Below are positions 13,298-24,121 of a stretch of DNA of 64,000 nt, piece after piece (the first letter of the stretch is position 1; every line of letters begins with the position of its first letter). The stretch is from Tubiluchus corallicola (Eukaryota; Priapulida; Priapulimorpha; Priapulimorphida; Tubiluchidae). The stretch is from NCBI GenBank assembly GCA_030141605.1, contig JAQGDQ010000185.1:287001-351000 (forward strand), written 5' to 3'. The notes beneath the pieces were generated by a model, which was not told the DNA's origin, made no database searches, and saw nothing but the letters and a program-made list of their open reading frames with translations. The position numbers and the translations under genes were made by a program.

Positions 13298-15284
13298 TAC
13301 CAACTTGTATTAGAAATACGCATGATTACACCAGAAGCGAACTGCTAGTAAAAATCATTGAAGGACACAGTTGTTCTTTCAAACTTCGTTAACTGAAACG
13401 CATGCGCTATTGACAAATGGAATTTCTATCAGAAAAGGTCACAAAGAAATGCAAAGTATCCAATGCTTCCTGCACAAAAGTTAAATTCAAAGGGCCGGAC
13501 GCCAGACCAATGTTCAGCATTATATAAAAAAAACAGATCAAAGGCTTTCCACAGCCACATTCCATTTGGGCAGGTGGATCTGGTAAAAGAAAGGCTCAAG
13601 TTATGTTATTTCTGACGCGAGACGCCACATCCTGACACTTGGTAATAAAGGTGTAAAAACAGGTAGCCAGGTGGTGCAATTCTTGGTGTAATCCGCCGGT
13701 ATTAGGAGTAAGGATTTGTGTAACAGCGTGTAAGATATAATGGTCGTTTTAACTGTAGCCTATAGACGTTCTTAAATTACTAGAAGCGCGGTGTATAATA
13801 AATATTAGCTAAAAATCCTGATCGCTTTGGTTTCGTGCACAATGAAGGGCACAAAGGGGGGGGGTGAGAAATCTCAATGAAACTGTAAAACAGCATAAAG
13901 ATGTGCGTGCAAGTTATTAGTTATTAGAATGTCACTAACTAAAATGGCTAGAATGTATACGATACACAAGTTCTATTTCATATATATGCGTTTTTGTTAA
14001 ACGTGATCCCACAGTTCATGATCAACAAGTTTTTATTCAACTTTTCAAACTTGCATAACCAGTATTCGTAGAAAATACTGTCCAAAATTTACCATTGTTA
14101 TCTGTCCTACGTCTTTCCTTTTGCGCGTAAAAATGCTTTTGGCAAATCAAGTAAATCAAACTTAAAACATAAACATAGAAAATAACTACACAAAGGAATA
14201 GAAAATGAAATTATATATATATATATATATATATATGAAATTATAATTATAATATATGAAATTACAATTATATAATAACGGGATAAATTATTCAGTTCAA
14301 TGTAAATTTTGCATTATTAGGAGTAGCTACGCTTTTCTCCTTTAATACAGCTTGATGCTAGAGGGCGTCTTTATAGGTTATAGAATAATTCCCACGTGAA
14401 TTTGCATGATTACCGGTGGTCATGGTCCTGCTCGGCTACAGAGTTTAGCTACGCTGCTTAGTACGTTTGGTTTGGTGACCACTGGTTGACGGTTTTTTTT
14501 GGGTGGTTTCATCTCACCATACCGTACTATGCTGGCTATTTGTCGAGAAAGGAAGCATTCACATCTAAGTGCAGCTAAAACACATCTGCGCCTTAAAGTT
14601 TCTGTCTGAGAGGATTAGTTTTGACAATTGGTTAGATTCCAGTCCCATCACAGTCATCTACATTAACTTGGCTCTGCCATTAAGTGCTTAGTACGACAGC
14701 TTGCGCAATGCTAACGTTTACAAAAAATATTAAAAACAATTACATTATTCAATTTAATCAAGCTCGAACGGTTGAATAAATTAATAGTGTTTAATGCTAC
14801 GTATGATATGAACAAAACAGTATCCCTTGATGTATAAGGCAATTTGTCGTAAAGCTCTCTGCCTAATTAGACTACATTCACATATTTGAATACAAACACA
14901 CTAGCACTATTTAGCTAAACAGACGCACACGGGTCTGTTCTGCAAAATCCCTTCTACCATCGATTTCTACAGAACCATTATTACTGAATGAAATGACAAT
15001 TTGGCCCTATTGATATTGTTACGACGGTGATACACCATTTTATTTTCACTCTCATCCCCCTCTTATCCCCACATTGTGATGGTTCCATCCATTACAAGCC
15101 ATTGTGTATCAGCATTGCATACCAGGTGTAAAACCGTTGATACGGAATGGCCGCGTCGATTCAACAGACAGATGTTTTTACCACCACAGTACCTGCTCCG
15201 CAAACGAGGACCATCATAAAAAAACCTAAGACAAGTCTACCGGCGAGTATTTCCACAAATCTCTGTCTGTCGTTATCTGGCCTA
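13298..15284. other. No supported gene
   Basis: AT-rich DNA with a run of about nine G at 13856 and a CTCF-like partial core (CTAGAGGGCG) near 14358. Confidence 0.55.
14210..14275. repeat. (AT)n with ATATGAAATTA repeats
   Basis: A short AT dinucleotide run is followed by repeated TATATGAAATTA-like words. Confidence 0.8.
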
Positions 15285-15444
15285 CACACAACACAGATCT
15301 ATAGGACGTTTTCGTCATCTTGGCATCGAACCCGGACCAATTGGAATCCGAAATGCGAGGGACCAAACCGAAGAGGCGAGCAAAACTCATCAGACCCCGG
15401 CGGCGAGGACTCAGCATCGTTGCAATATTTAAATATATTTCCAA
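15285..15444 (-). mobile_element. SINE-like retroposon with B-box
   Basis: A GC-rich island in AT-rich DNA. On the minus strand GGTTCGATGCC (15322-15332) fits the RNA polymerase III B-box, preceded by TTTGGTCCCTCGCATTTCGG. Weak open frames on both strands across it are probably accidental. The A-box is unclear. Confidence 0.3.
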
Positions 15445-15723
15445 ACTAAGATAGACCTAAACCTGTACTTGAATCTTTGATCTTTGGAATGCATTCCAAA
15501 TGTTATAATTACTTTTACATCCATTCGTGCGTTTCATCATATAGCCGATCACAAATTCTACATGTTCAACTTAACTGTGTGGTTTCCTGCTAGCAATTAA
15601 TCAACTCAACTAAACTTAGCTAAATTAAATAACTCAGCTAAAATCACAGGAAACCTAAGAAACGGTACCCATGAGTATTAAGTATTAAGTGATTAGTAAT
15701 ATATATATATAACTAATTATAAT

Positions 15724-15789
15724 ATTTTAATAATCTGTTTTACTAATTATATATATATATATATAATTAGTAAAACAGATTATTAAAAT
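15724..15789. repeat. Perfect 66-bp palindrome
   Basis: ATTTTAATAATCTGTTTTAC on the left is mirrored exactly on the right, with an AATTATATATATA-type centre. It can extrude as a cruciform. It may be a very short foldback element or a replication-slippage product. Confidence 0.9.
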
Positions 15790-17639
15790 TAAAAATGAAA
15801 AAACTAGGGAAATTATGACAAACTATGAACAGGACACGTACCATTTTTTAATGAAATGTAATCAGCAAATATAACAGTTGAAGGTCAGGTAGCAACAATT
15901 CTATGTGCTTACTAACTAAACATGAGGAAAACGAAATGACTCACAATAAAACTGTGGTCCTAATTATAACAGAAGTAGCTGGTACAACATATTGACAATT
16001 ATATTATGTAGTACAAGTTTATGTATTTAACTGTACTAATTAGAACCTAGCTGATTATCAAATATATATATATATATATATGTATATACAGTAATTTGTA
16101 CAGATTGGATAATTGGATTTATCATGTAATTCATTTGCTAAGACCTGTTGCTAGAACGCACACCCAGAAAAACTAGACAACAACACAGGAATAGGCCAAA
16201 CATGAAGATTAAGCACTTGGGAGTTGGAAACAGTTTTCTGTTTGACCAGAATCGCCAGCTTTCGTTCTAGCTGCAACGAATGAATAAATTGATCTTTTCT
16301 ATGCACTGATTACCTTCCTTGTCCCAATCGAACCTTATTAACAGCAAATACACAGTAATACCAGGTCGCTTCCTTAATTAACACAGAGGATTTTGCTTTT
16401 TCTTAATACCCTTTATTAATACTCTTTATGACCAACGGCTTTTTGCTGAAATGCGACCTATAATTACTATCCGTGCGATTAACTGGTTACCATATTAGCC
16501 AATGTGTGAGTATAAGCGCTTTGGCTTCTGATTTCAGATTCCGTGGGTCGGCCGTATAATTGTCGGCTGTTGGTAAACACGTTTATTATGATTCAATCTA
16601 TAATTCAACGAGTGTTTCCCAGATCTGCCATTCACAGTCGTAATAGCTAGTCAATTCAAATCGGGTAGTCTTAATGTGCGCCGATGTAACGTGAGATTAC
16701 TACTACAAAGCTTTAGGAGCGAAACACGGTAAGAACACTTTTTTCGAATTCTATAGCGCGTATTTGCTGTAAGCGCCAAATCTGAATTGAGTTTAAAGAA
16801 GAATAGTTTATGCGGTATTCGGTAAGAAACCTACGTATGTGCGGAAATAGACATGGTGAAGAAAGCAAGATAAACTGTGTATGTGCATGAAAAGGCAAGT
16901 TAAATGACGCCAGTAAACAGCTGATGATGGTAAAAAAATTACTGGCTTCATTATGCTGATACCTGGTACACCTATTTGTAAAAGGGGCCAGACTGAAAAT
17001 AGCATACAATTAAGCGACTGTCAAAAATGGTTGTAGGAATATTAATTTTGTATTAAAAGCATTCTTCGCGTAAATCGCTTTTGGGAAGGCACTTTTGACT
17101 AATATTTATAGCAAATAAAATATATAAAAAGCTGCTCAACTTTTAAAGTTTTATCAATTTTAACCAACTTTTATTAAAGACTAGTCATTTTCTTTATATT
17201 CCGCTTGTACTTTCGTAATTTTTGGGTGTTGTATATAACGTTTTATAAGTTGTGTGTTTGAAGTGAACTAACTGGCTTAAGTGAAAATATTGACTGATTG
17301 ATTAGAAAATGGAAGACCCGCTTTATAGTTCTTTTGTAAGTTTAGCTGGAGAAAAATTCTCGGCTTGCATTACGAGGTAAATATTGTAAATCATGTGGTA
17401 AATTGTCTTCAATTGTTGGGAAAATGGCAGCTTATCAATAGGCAACAGCAACAAGGTTTGGCGTAATAAGAAAAATCTCTTGTTTACGCAAGGAGAAAAG
17501 AATTCAGCTAAAAGCGTCTCTCACTGAAGAAGCACACATTTGACCATTCCTTTAACAAAGAAAAGCATGTTAAAAATTATTGTAAAAAGCTATAGCAACA
17601 AGTGTATGTTATGTACAAGTTATGTGTACAGCTTCTTAA
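15790..17639. other. No supported gene
   Basis: AT-rich DNA. The last 350 bp may contain unrecognisable upstream parts of the LINE relic. Confidence 0.5.
16062..16086. repeat. (AT)n microsatellite
   Basis: About twelve AT units. Confidence 0.85.
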
Positions 17640-18540
17640 CTACTAACAAGGTCTGGTAATTAACGAGATAAAAACAAAATTTCTTGTTAGTGATGGTGAA
17701 GAGAATGGACGTATGCCTATAATTGTTGAAGACTTACAAGTAAACTGGTGCTATGCTACATCTACTTAGGTGCAGTTTTTTGTGGCAACGGAAAATTGGC
17801 TCAAGCAATTGATATGCTCATAAGGAAAAACTTAAACACGAACTGAAATACGCAGCATTTATCCGTAAGAGCTTCTCCTGTCCGTGTGGATGAAATAGAC
17901 TGTGTTAAAAGCAGCTATGTTATACATAGTCTTTTGTATAACAGAGAGACATGGCTGTCCAATGATATAAGAAAATTGTCTTCACTATGCATGTCTGCAA
18001 TTAAAGACTGCCTTGGAGTGCTGCGTAAGACAGTTCAAAAAGACCTATCCCTTCTCGAGTAAGATATGCCATCGGCAGAGGCACACATTAAGAGCCAGCT
18101 GTACAGGTTCATTACTAAGATGTTCAGCAATCCTGGTAACCATCCTTCATTTAATGAATACGATAAATAAATGTCTAGCGGCAGCAACCTTTATGTGTAC
18201 GTACATCAGTAGCATCATTACTCTTTTAGAAGAGACCCTGCAATTGAGGATAAGGAAACGAGAGTGCACGAATGTAGAGTTTCTATACCTCTAGCAGGGT
18301 AGTTGCGTACAGATTTGTGAATACGGATATGGTTGGCCACCCTATATATTCAAATAGGACGGCGCCTGTTCGTGAACTCGAAAGACTTTTCTGGACAAAG
18401 GCTATTATATCAGATCATAAATTGGCTACTGAAAGCGGCAAGTGGAGAAAAACATCTAGACATGGGAGCTTTTGCGACTGCCGTATTGAGGAACCAAGGC
18501 CTGTTCAAGATGAAGAACATGTTTTCTGCAATTGACGTCT
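17640..18540 (+). mobile_element. Decayed LINE reverse-transcriptase C-terminal region
   Basis: Several broken frames resemble the thumb-and-tail part of non-LTR retrotransposon ORF2. Around 17760-17850 one frame reads YIYLGAVFCGNGKLAQAI, matching the usual Y-x-Y-L-G-[IV]-x-F-x-x-[NS]-G-K-F pattern. Near 18410-18535 ISDHKLATESGKWRKTSRHG is followed by EDEE-like and H-[VF]-F residues, the usual end motif of such ORFs. Stops and frameshifts separate the pieces, so it is inactive. Clade (CR1, RTE or other) cannot be fixed by eye. Confidence 0.7.
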
Positions 18541-19247
18541 AACACAATGTCAATCATTTTCGTTGACTGTCCAATCAACACTTATTTCACAACCTTGCAG
18601 ATCTTAATTAACGCAGGTACGTTCGGGACATTTAGCTATAGCTCCGTCTAACACTGTTATGAAAAATGCTCAACTTTTTATTAGTTAGCAGGAGAAATAT
18701 TGGCGTGATTCTAGATTTTATTATTGTCAATTGAAATTGCAAGTGAATTAGTGGAAATATATAGTCTAGTTTCGCTTATAGGAAGAAATGCACAATGCTT
18801 GTCTATGAGTTGCTGATTAAACCATTTTGCAATCAAGAAAATACGCAGCTTAATTTAGTTTATGGCTTTGCAATTTAGATAAAAACAACTATTTGATTAA
18901 CTTTAAATAAGGACAAAACAAAATGTTTTCTTTTCTGGCCAGTTTCTACAAACCTCAAGGAGATCTTCACTGTCAAAATTAATTCAAATGTAGTCAAATT
19001 TTATATTATACATCAATGTTATATTAACTAATTTTACGCTATTTTCCTGGTTATTATACTTATGTCTCTGTGTTTTGTAGTGCTTTGAAACTTCGTCTCT
19101 ACATTCTGTTTAAATTTGAAAGTCATTTTTTGGCTACTTGAGGTGTTAATTTCGTGTAAAAATAGCGACTGCTCTGCAAATTTGTGTTTATGAAAAAGTG
19201 CAATCAATTTATCTGCTGATTACTCATTCGTTGTGACTGTCATGTTG

Positions 19248-19622
19248 TTTAGTTTAGTTTAGTTTAGTTTAGTTTAGTTTAGTTTAGTTTAGTTTAGTTT
19301 AGTTTAGTTTAGTTTAGTTTAGTTTAGTTTAGTTTAGTTTAGTTTAGTTTAGTTTAGTTTAGTTTAGTTTAGTTTAGTTTAGTTTAGTTTAGTTTAGTTT
19401 AGTTTAGTTTAGTTTAGTTTAGTTTAGTTTAGTTTAGTTTAGTTTAGTTTAGTTTAGTTTAGTTTAGTTTAGTTTAGTTTAGTTTAGTTTAGTTTAGTTT
19501 AGTTTAGTTTAGTTTAGTTTAGTTTAGTTTAGTTTAGTTTAGTTTAGTTTAGTTTAGTTTAGTTTAGTTTAGTTTAGTTTAGTTTAGTTTAGTTTAGTTT
19601 AGTTTAGTTTAGTTTAGTTTAG
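19248..19622. repeat. Perfect (AGTTT)75 microsatellite
   Basis: About 375 bp of uninterrupted AGTTT pentamers (TTTAG in another register) with sharp edges. It is the most homogeneous tract of the window. Confidence 0.99.
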
Positions 19623-20074
19623 ACAGTTGTTGTCCAGCATGAGCTGTTGTCCCGAATGCCGCTGAGCGTACTTACGTTATACGTTATAGCGGAGGCGGAG
19701 CGATAGACCAATATGTTTGACGTCAATTGCGCGAAGACTGACCCGGTCAGACAACTATCGCGGTTTCTTTAATACTGATGTGACATCCTCCAATTCTATA
19801 TTCAGGCATAACAATAACAAAACTGTTGTGGACTGTATTCATAGTGCCCTAAATATTGGGCACAATAATCACTGTTACATGCTAATTATATTGCTACACT
19901 CTGCTTAATGCCGTTTAAGCACTTTTACGATCGTCAATGTATAAATGTTATTGAATGAACTAACTTAATGCGTTGCTTTTCGTGCATCTACCCTAATTCA
20001 GTGTAATAATAGTTGCTGATCAGTGGTCAATAAACTACTTACTCATATACTTACTCTTGGGCGGAATGAGGTAC

Positions 20075-20155
20075 AAAACGGCGTTTATCAGACATCAGGT
20101 ATTGCGCGAACGATTTGCGTTGCAGATACAAGTGGATACGCAAAACGCCGCTTAA
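20075..20155. mobile_element. Short MITE-like relative, copy C
   Basis: The left end CGGCGTTTATCAGACATCAG resembles the copy A end, and the right end in reverse complement is TTAAGCGGCGTTTTGCGTAT. It has about 80 bp and is probably an internal deletion. It lies just before the 5' leader of GPCR 1. Confidence 0.45.
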
Positions 20156-20263
20156 TTCTGACATTATTTAGGATGTGCTAATACTTGGTATATATGGACA
20201 AATAAACTCACATAATTTCCCAAAATCAGTCAAAAACTAACATTAATGCTCTTTTCTTTTCAG

Positions 20264-20421
20264 ATTTTCTTTCCGCAAAACAACCATGAATTCAAACTGA
20301 AAGAAACCTATTTTATCAGACCCATTGTAATGAAGTTGGATAAATCACATAAGGCTGTGGTTGCTAAACATTCACTAAGCTTTATTACAGTTATTCCAAA
20401 AAACAATAATTGTGCACCGAG
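20264..20421 (+). promoter_or_regulatory. 5' leader of GPCR 1 with splice acceptor and two upstream ORFs
   Basis: A strong pyrimidine tract ending in TTTTCTTTTCAG precedes 20264 and looks like a real 3' splice site, so the transcript probably begins with a noncoding exon further left. The leader contains a 4-codon upstream ORF (20286-20300, ATG in an ACC context) and a 31-codon upstream ORF that starts at 20330 and whose TGA overlaps the receptor start codon as ATGA (20422-20425). Such overlap favours termination followed by reinitiation. Translational control is inference; the sequence arrangement is directly visible. Confidence 0.5.
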
Positions 20422-21495
20422 ATGAGTACAGTGCTTCATGATTTTTTTGCTATGTCAAATAATTCTGATTTTCTATCAAACGAAACTACTATAATATGTG
20501 AAGATGAAGAAAAAGAATGCAACGGCAATGGCAAGACAGGTTTTGTTGGAATATTTCTACTCATCTTTCAGTTCACCATAATATTTCTAGTAATTTTCAA
20601 CAACGTGTTAGTGATCGTATCTGTAGCTCGTGAGAAATTTTTCGGTGAGAAAAAGTACTGGTTCATAGCAAACTTGGCAGTGGCAGATCTGGTGTTTGGT
20701 GTATCTTTGATTGTATACACTATTGGAAAATTTTTCCCATACAGCAAGATTTTGTGCAGTGTTCAGTTGGGTCTTATTTCTGTCAGCATGCTTTGTTCAT
20801 CTCTGAATCTTGTGGCTGTAACTTTTGATATGTACCTAGCTATAACAAGGCCACTTCGATACCATCAGATTATGACACCTTTGCGTGCGAAGTTGGTCAT
20901 TTTGGCAACATGGTGCACCAGTCTTTGCTGGTTCATTGTTATTGTCTGGAGCGCAATGAAAAACTTACACAATGACTGTTTAACAACAGAAGTAGGAAGT
21001 TTAGGGTTTTCCATTTTCGTCGTGGTTTTCAGTGACTTTCTACCAACCGGAGTCATGATAGTCCTATACTCAAAAATTCTTAAAGTTGCAAAGGAACACG
21101 CAAAAGTTAGGCAACAACGAGAAAATAGTAGACCAATAGAGTCTGTACAAGACAGCATGGTGGCGTCGCATACACGCACACGCACGCAAACTGTAACTCA
21201 CACTAATTTCGCGAGTTCATCAACAGTGAAACTAAAACCACCAAGTGTCAGACGTCAACTCAGGATCGCTGGAACCATTGTTCTCATTGTGGGGACATTC
21301 GTGGTCACGTGGACTGTGTATTTCACCGCAGGATTCTTGATGAAGATCAGCGTAATAAAAGCAAATCGCAACCTGTTGGTTGGATTGGGCTTTGTTGCCA
21401 GTGCCAACTCATTCACAAATGCTTTTTTCTATGCATGGCGAAGCAAAGATATGAGAAAGGCCTTCAGAAAGACGCTGCATCTTAAGCAAGTCTAG
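20422..21495 (+). CDS. Intronless class A (rhodopsin-like) orphan GPCR, array member 1
   Basis: A 357-residue seven-helix receptor in one uninterrupted frame, expected in the plasma membrane. Visible class A landmarks: N-glycosylation sites near N13 and N20, N1.50 (N61), D2.50 (D89, in NLAVADL), the disulfide pair C112 and C186, W4.50 (W164), P5.50 (P208), Y5.58 (Y216), the toggle W6.48 (W297) and a helix-8 segment after YAWRS. Three signature motifs are changed: DRY is D-M-Y (136-138), CWxP is T-W-T-V, and NPxxY is N-A-F-F-Y (333-337). Position 3.32 is Ile, so the Asp that binds amines in aminergic receptors is absent. The long third inner loop is Ser/Thr/Gln-rich. I chose ATG 20422 because it is the first in-frame ATG and has G at -3; 20452 is an alternative. 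A good 3' splice site ends at 20263, so the CDS sits in a downstream exon. AATAAA occurs at 21895. Ligand and coupling are unknown. Confidence 0.93.
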   Translation: MSTVLHDFFAMSNNSDFLSNETTIICEDEEKECNGNGKTGFVGIFLLIFQFTIIFLVIFNNVLVIVSVAREKFFGEKKYWFIANLAVADLVFGVSLIVYTIGKFFPYSKILCSVQLGLISVSMLCSSLNLVAVTFDMYLAITRPLRYHQIMTPLRAKLVILATWCTSLCWFIVIVWSAMKNLHNDCLTTEVGSLGFSIFVVVFSDFLPTGVMIVLYSKILKVAKEHAKVRQQRENSRPIESVQDSMVASHTRTRTQTVTHTNFASSSTVKLKPPSVRRQLRIAGTIVLIVGTFVVTWTVYFTAGFLMKISVIKANRNLLVGLGFVASANSFTNAFFYAWRSKDMRKAFRKTLHLKQV

Positions 21496-23047
21496 AAGAT
21501 TCTGTTGTAATTCATGAAGTCTCTCTCACCTATTCAAATTTTTTTTAAAACTTACCGTTGGTAACTTACCTTAATGTTCAGGTTCTACCTCGTACCTAGC
21601 AGCTGTTAGTAGACAGGTGTACAAATTATAATATTATTATTAAATTGGCAAATAGATGCAATTACAAAGTTGTAGCTTTTATTGAAAACACCAAGCTTCG
21701 TCACTGGAAAGATATGTGTGATTGCTGAACAGAAATGAGGAGAAAAATAGTACAAGGAAAAACATGTTTTACTTTTATTTTATTTAATTGTATTTGTGAT
21801 TATTTCGGAATTTAATTGCATTATTTTGTACTTTGGTTTGAAAATGCACCAAGTTGCTCAAACATATACATATGCTGTATAATATAAATAGAAAAATAAA
21901 AGGTTATTTCATGTTACACTTAATATGAGTATATATTTCGCGCTGGAGGAGGCACATACTTCGCATAAATCAATTCTTACGAGAACAAAAATTTAATAAA
22001 CGTTAATAACCAAATCTTTTCTATCAAGAAAGAACATAATAAAAGACGACTACTGTGTCCACCATTTACCGGTCAAAGACAAACTTACTGCTTAAAAACT
22101 AACTAAACTTCAAACTAAACACAGCATGCATTTTTAATCCTTACACAGTGACCTAATTTACAAAGGTTTCAGTATGTTTTCTGAAACTGTTATCAATCAC
22201 TTTTTTATATTTTTATTTTATAGTTACAATGTATACAATTGTTATACTTCTTAACTGCACTAAATTATTGTTTTTATGAACCGCGTTACGTGTTGTGTTG
22301 CAGAGGAGGGCTAGTTAAAGAAAGTTAACAAGATGGCCTCTTTGTTATATATTTAATAAGCTATTTCCTGAGTGCAAAAAACTAAAACATTATCGTCATA
22401 TTAAAAAAGGCTTCAGCTTATGGCTTTATATCTGCAACACCTGATCAGTTATAAAACTGAACTTACCTTGCACAAAATGTAGGAATTGACAATTTTTCTA
22501 AACATAAATGTTGGTGATTAATCTCTTATGACGTACTGGCTTTGGCTTCTAAATATCAGCTTTGCAAAAACATGTAAGCTATCAATTTCGCTGCTTTAAT
22601 CTTTTAAGGAAAAATTGATCATGGCACAAATGCAAGTGTGCAGTTCTTCAAATAGCCTTTATTGCATATCAGCGCAATCCACTATGTGGTAAGAAGTAGC
22701 AAATGCATGAGAAGTGGATACAAGAGTTGTTTTGCAAAATAAAGAATTCTGTTGAAATGTGTTATCCAAGACAAATGTGTATGAGAGGCAAACTCTTTGG
22801 AACATATGGATGAGATGTCACAAACATATGTACTCAACATTCTGTTTTTAATTGAAAAGTAATAAGATACTACTGCAGTATTGATTATTGTTGTTGCTCG
22901 ACAGAAGCCATTATACCATAGAAATTATACGTTAGTAGATCAGCCAAACCATTCTGCATACGTAGCTTAAACAGATAGTTACAACAACTGTGTGTTAACT
23001 GATACGAAATCCTGAACAAGTACTGAGGTACCGAAACTCAGTAATAC
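21496..23047. other. Intergenic DNA between GPCR 1 and GPCR 2
   Basis: 3' end signal of GPCR 1 (AATAAA at 21895) and a possible leader acceptor of GPCR 2 near 22903. Otherwise AT-rich and featureless. Confidence 0.55.
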
Positions 23048-24121
23048 ATGCAAATTATGGCACTTTCATTATCATACAGTGATAATTATTCTAGTTCTGT
23101 AGCAAACGAAAGCACAATATGTGAACAAGCGGAGGAAGATTGCGAGAACCATAAACAAGATGTTTTTGCCGCAAGATTTTTACTCATTTTTCAGTTCGCA
23201 GTAATATTTTTGATTATTTTCAACAATTTGCTAGTAATAATTTCGGTGGCTCGTGAAAAATTCTTCGGAGAGAAGAAATACTGGTTCGTAACAAACTTAG
23301 CGATGGCTGATCTCGTTTTCGGCTTTTCACTAGTTATATACATTACAGAAGCATTTCTTCCATATAATAAGATACGCTGTGGCTTTCAATTAGGCCTGAT
23401 CTGTGTGAGCATGATCTGCTCATCCCTAAATCTTGTTGCCGTTACCTTTGACATGTATTTAGCTATAACAAAACCACTTCAGTACCATCGAATAATGACA
23501 CCAACACGAGCGAAACTGATCATTCTGGCAACTTGGTGCATCAGTATTTTTTGGTTTTGTATTCTTTTCTATTGTGCAATGAAGAACTTGCATAACGAGT
23601 GCACATTCAGAGAGATAGGAAGTTTGGGATTTTCTCTGTTCATGGTGGCTTTTTGCGATTTTTTGCCGACAGGTATCATGGCGGCCTTGTATGCGAAAAT
23701 CCTTAAGGTTGCCAGAAGACAGGCGAAAATAACACAACAGCAGGAAAACAGCCAATCTGTAGCATCAGTACAAGAAAGTGCAATGGCTGCAAGAACCGGC
23801 AGCAACGGTACTTTAACTGTAGCTCACTCCAGCTTTGCAAATTCCGCTGAAGTGAAGCTAAAAACACCAAGTGTCAGGCGTCAGCTCAAGATCGCTGGAA
23901 CCATTGTGCTCATTGTGGGGACATTCGTAGTCACGTGGACTGCTTATTTTCTCGCAGTACTCCTAATGAAAACTAGGACTGTGCCAGTAAACTCCAGCTT
24001 ATTGAATGTTTTAGGGTTTCTAGCAAGTGCAAACTCATTCACAAATGCTTTTTTCTATGCATGGCGAAGCAAAAATATGAGAAAAGCATTTTGGAAAACC
24101 CTACACATTAAGCATGGTTAA
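23048..24121 (+). CDS. Intronless class A orphan GPCR, array member 2
   Basis: A 357-residue close paralogue of the receptor about 1.5 kb upstream; long blocks such as REKFFGEKKYWF and RIAGTIVLIVGTFVVTW (first R is K here) are shared nearly unchanged. Seven hydrophobic helices, N1.50 (N60), D2.50 (D88), disulfide cysteines C111 and C185, W4.50, P5.50 and W6.48 (W297) are present. DRY is D-M-Y (135-137), position 6.50 is Ala, and NPxxY is N-A-F-F-Y (333-337). The N-terminus has an NES glycosylation site and extra cysteines. The first ATG (23048) has a weak context; the second, at 23057 (A at -3, G at +4), may be the one used. A possible 3' splice site (GCTCGACAG) ends near 22903. AATAAA occurs at 24423 and 24466. 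Tandem duplication is the obvious origin; ligand unknown. Confidence 0.92.
   Translation: MQIMALSLSYSDNYSSSVANESTICEQAEEDCENHKQDVFAARFLLIFQFAVIFLIIFNNLLVIISVAREKFFGEKKYWFVTNLAMADLVFGFSLVIYITEAFLPYNKIRCGFQLGLICVSMICSSLNLVAVTFDMYLAITKPLQYHRIMTPTRAKLIILATWCISIFWFCILFYCAMKNLHNECTFREIGSLGFSLFMVAFCDFLPTGIMAALYAKILKVARRQAKITQQQENSQSVASVQESAMAARTGSNGTLTVAHSSFANSAEVKLKTPSVRRQLKIAGTIVLIVGTFVVTWTAYFLAVLLMKTRTVPVNSSLLNVLGFLASANSFTNAFFYAWRSKNMRKAFWKTLHIKHG

Larger units (their letters stand above)
18541..20263. other. Upstream flank of the GPCR array
   Basis: Apart from the AGTTT tract and MITE copy C nothing recognisable. An unseen noncoding first exon of GPCR 1 probably lies here or further left. Confidence 0.5.

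Noticed and set aside
20865-21185. Minus-strand frame opposite GPCR 1
   Set aside because: Shadow of the receptor gene; the same applies at 23459-23805 and 28649-28864.
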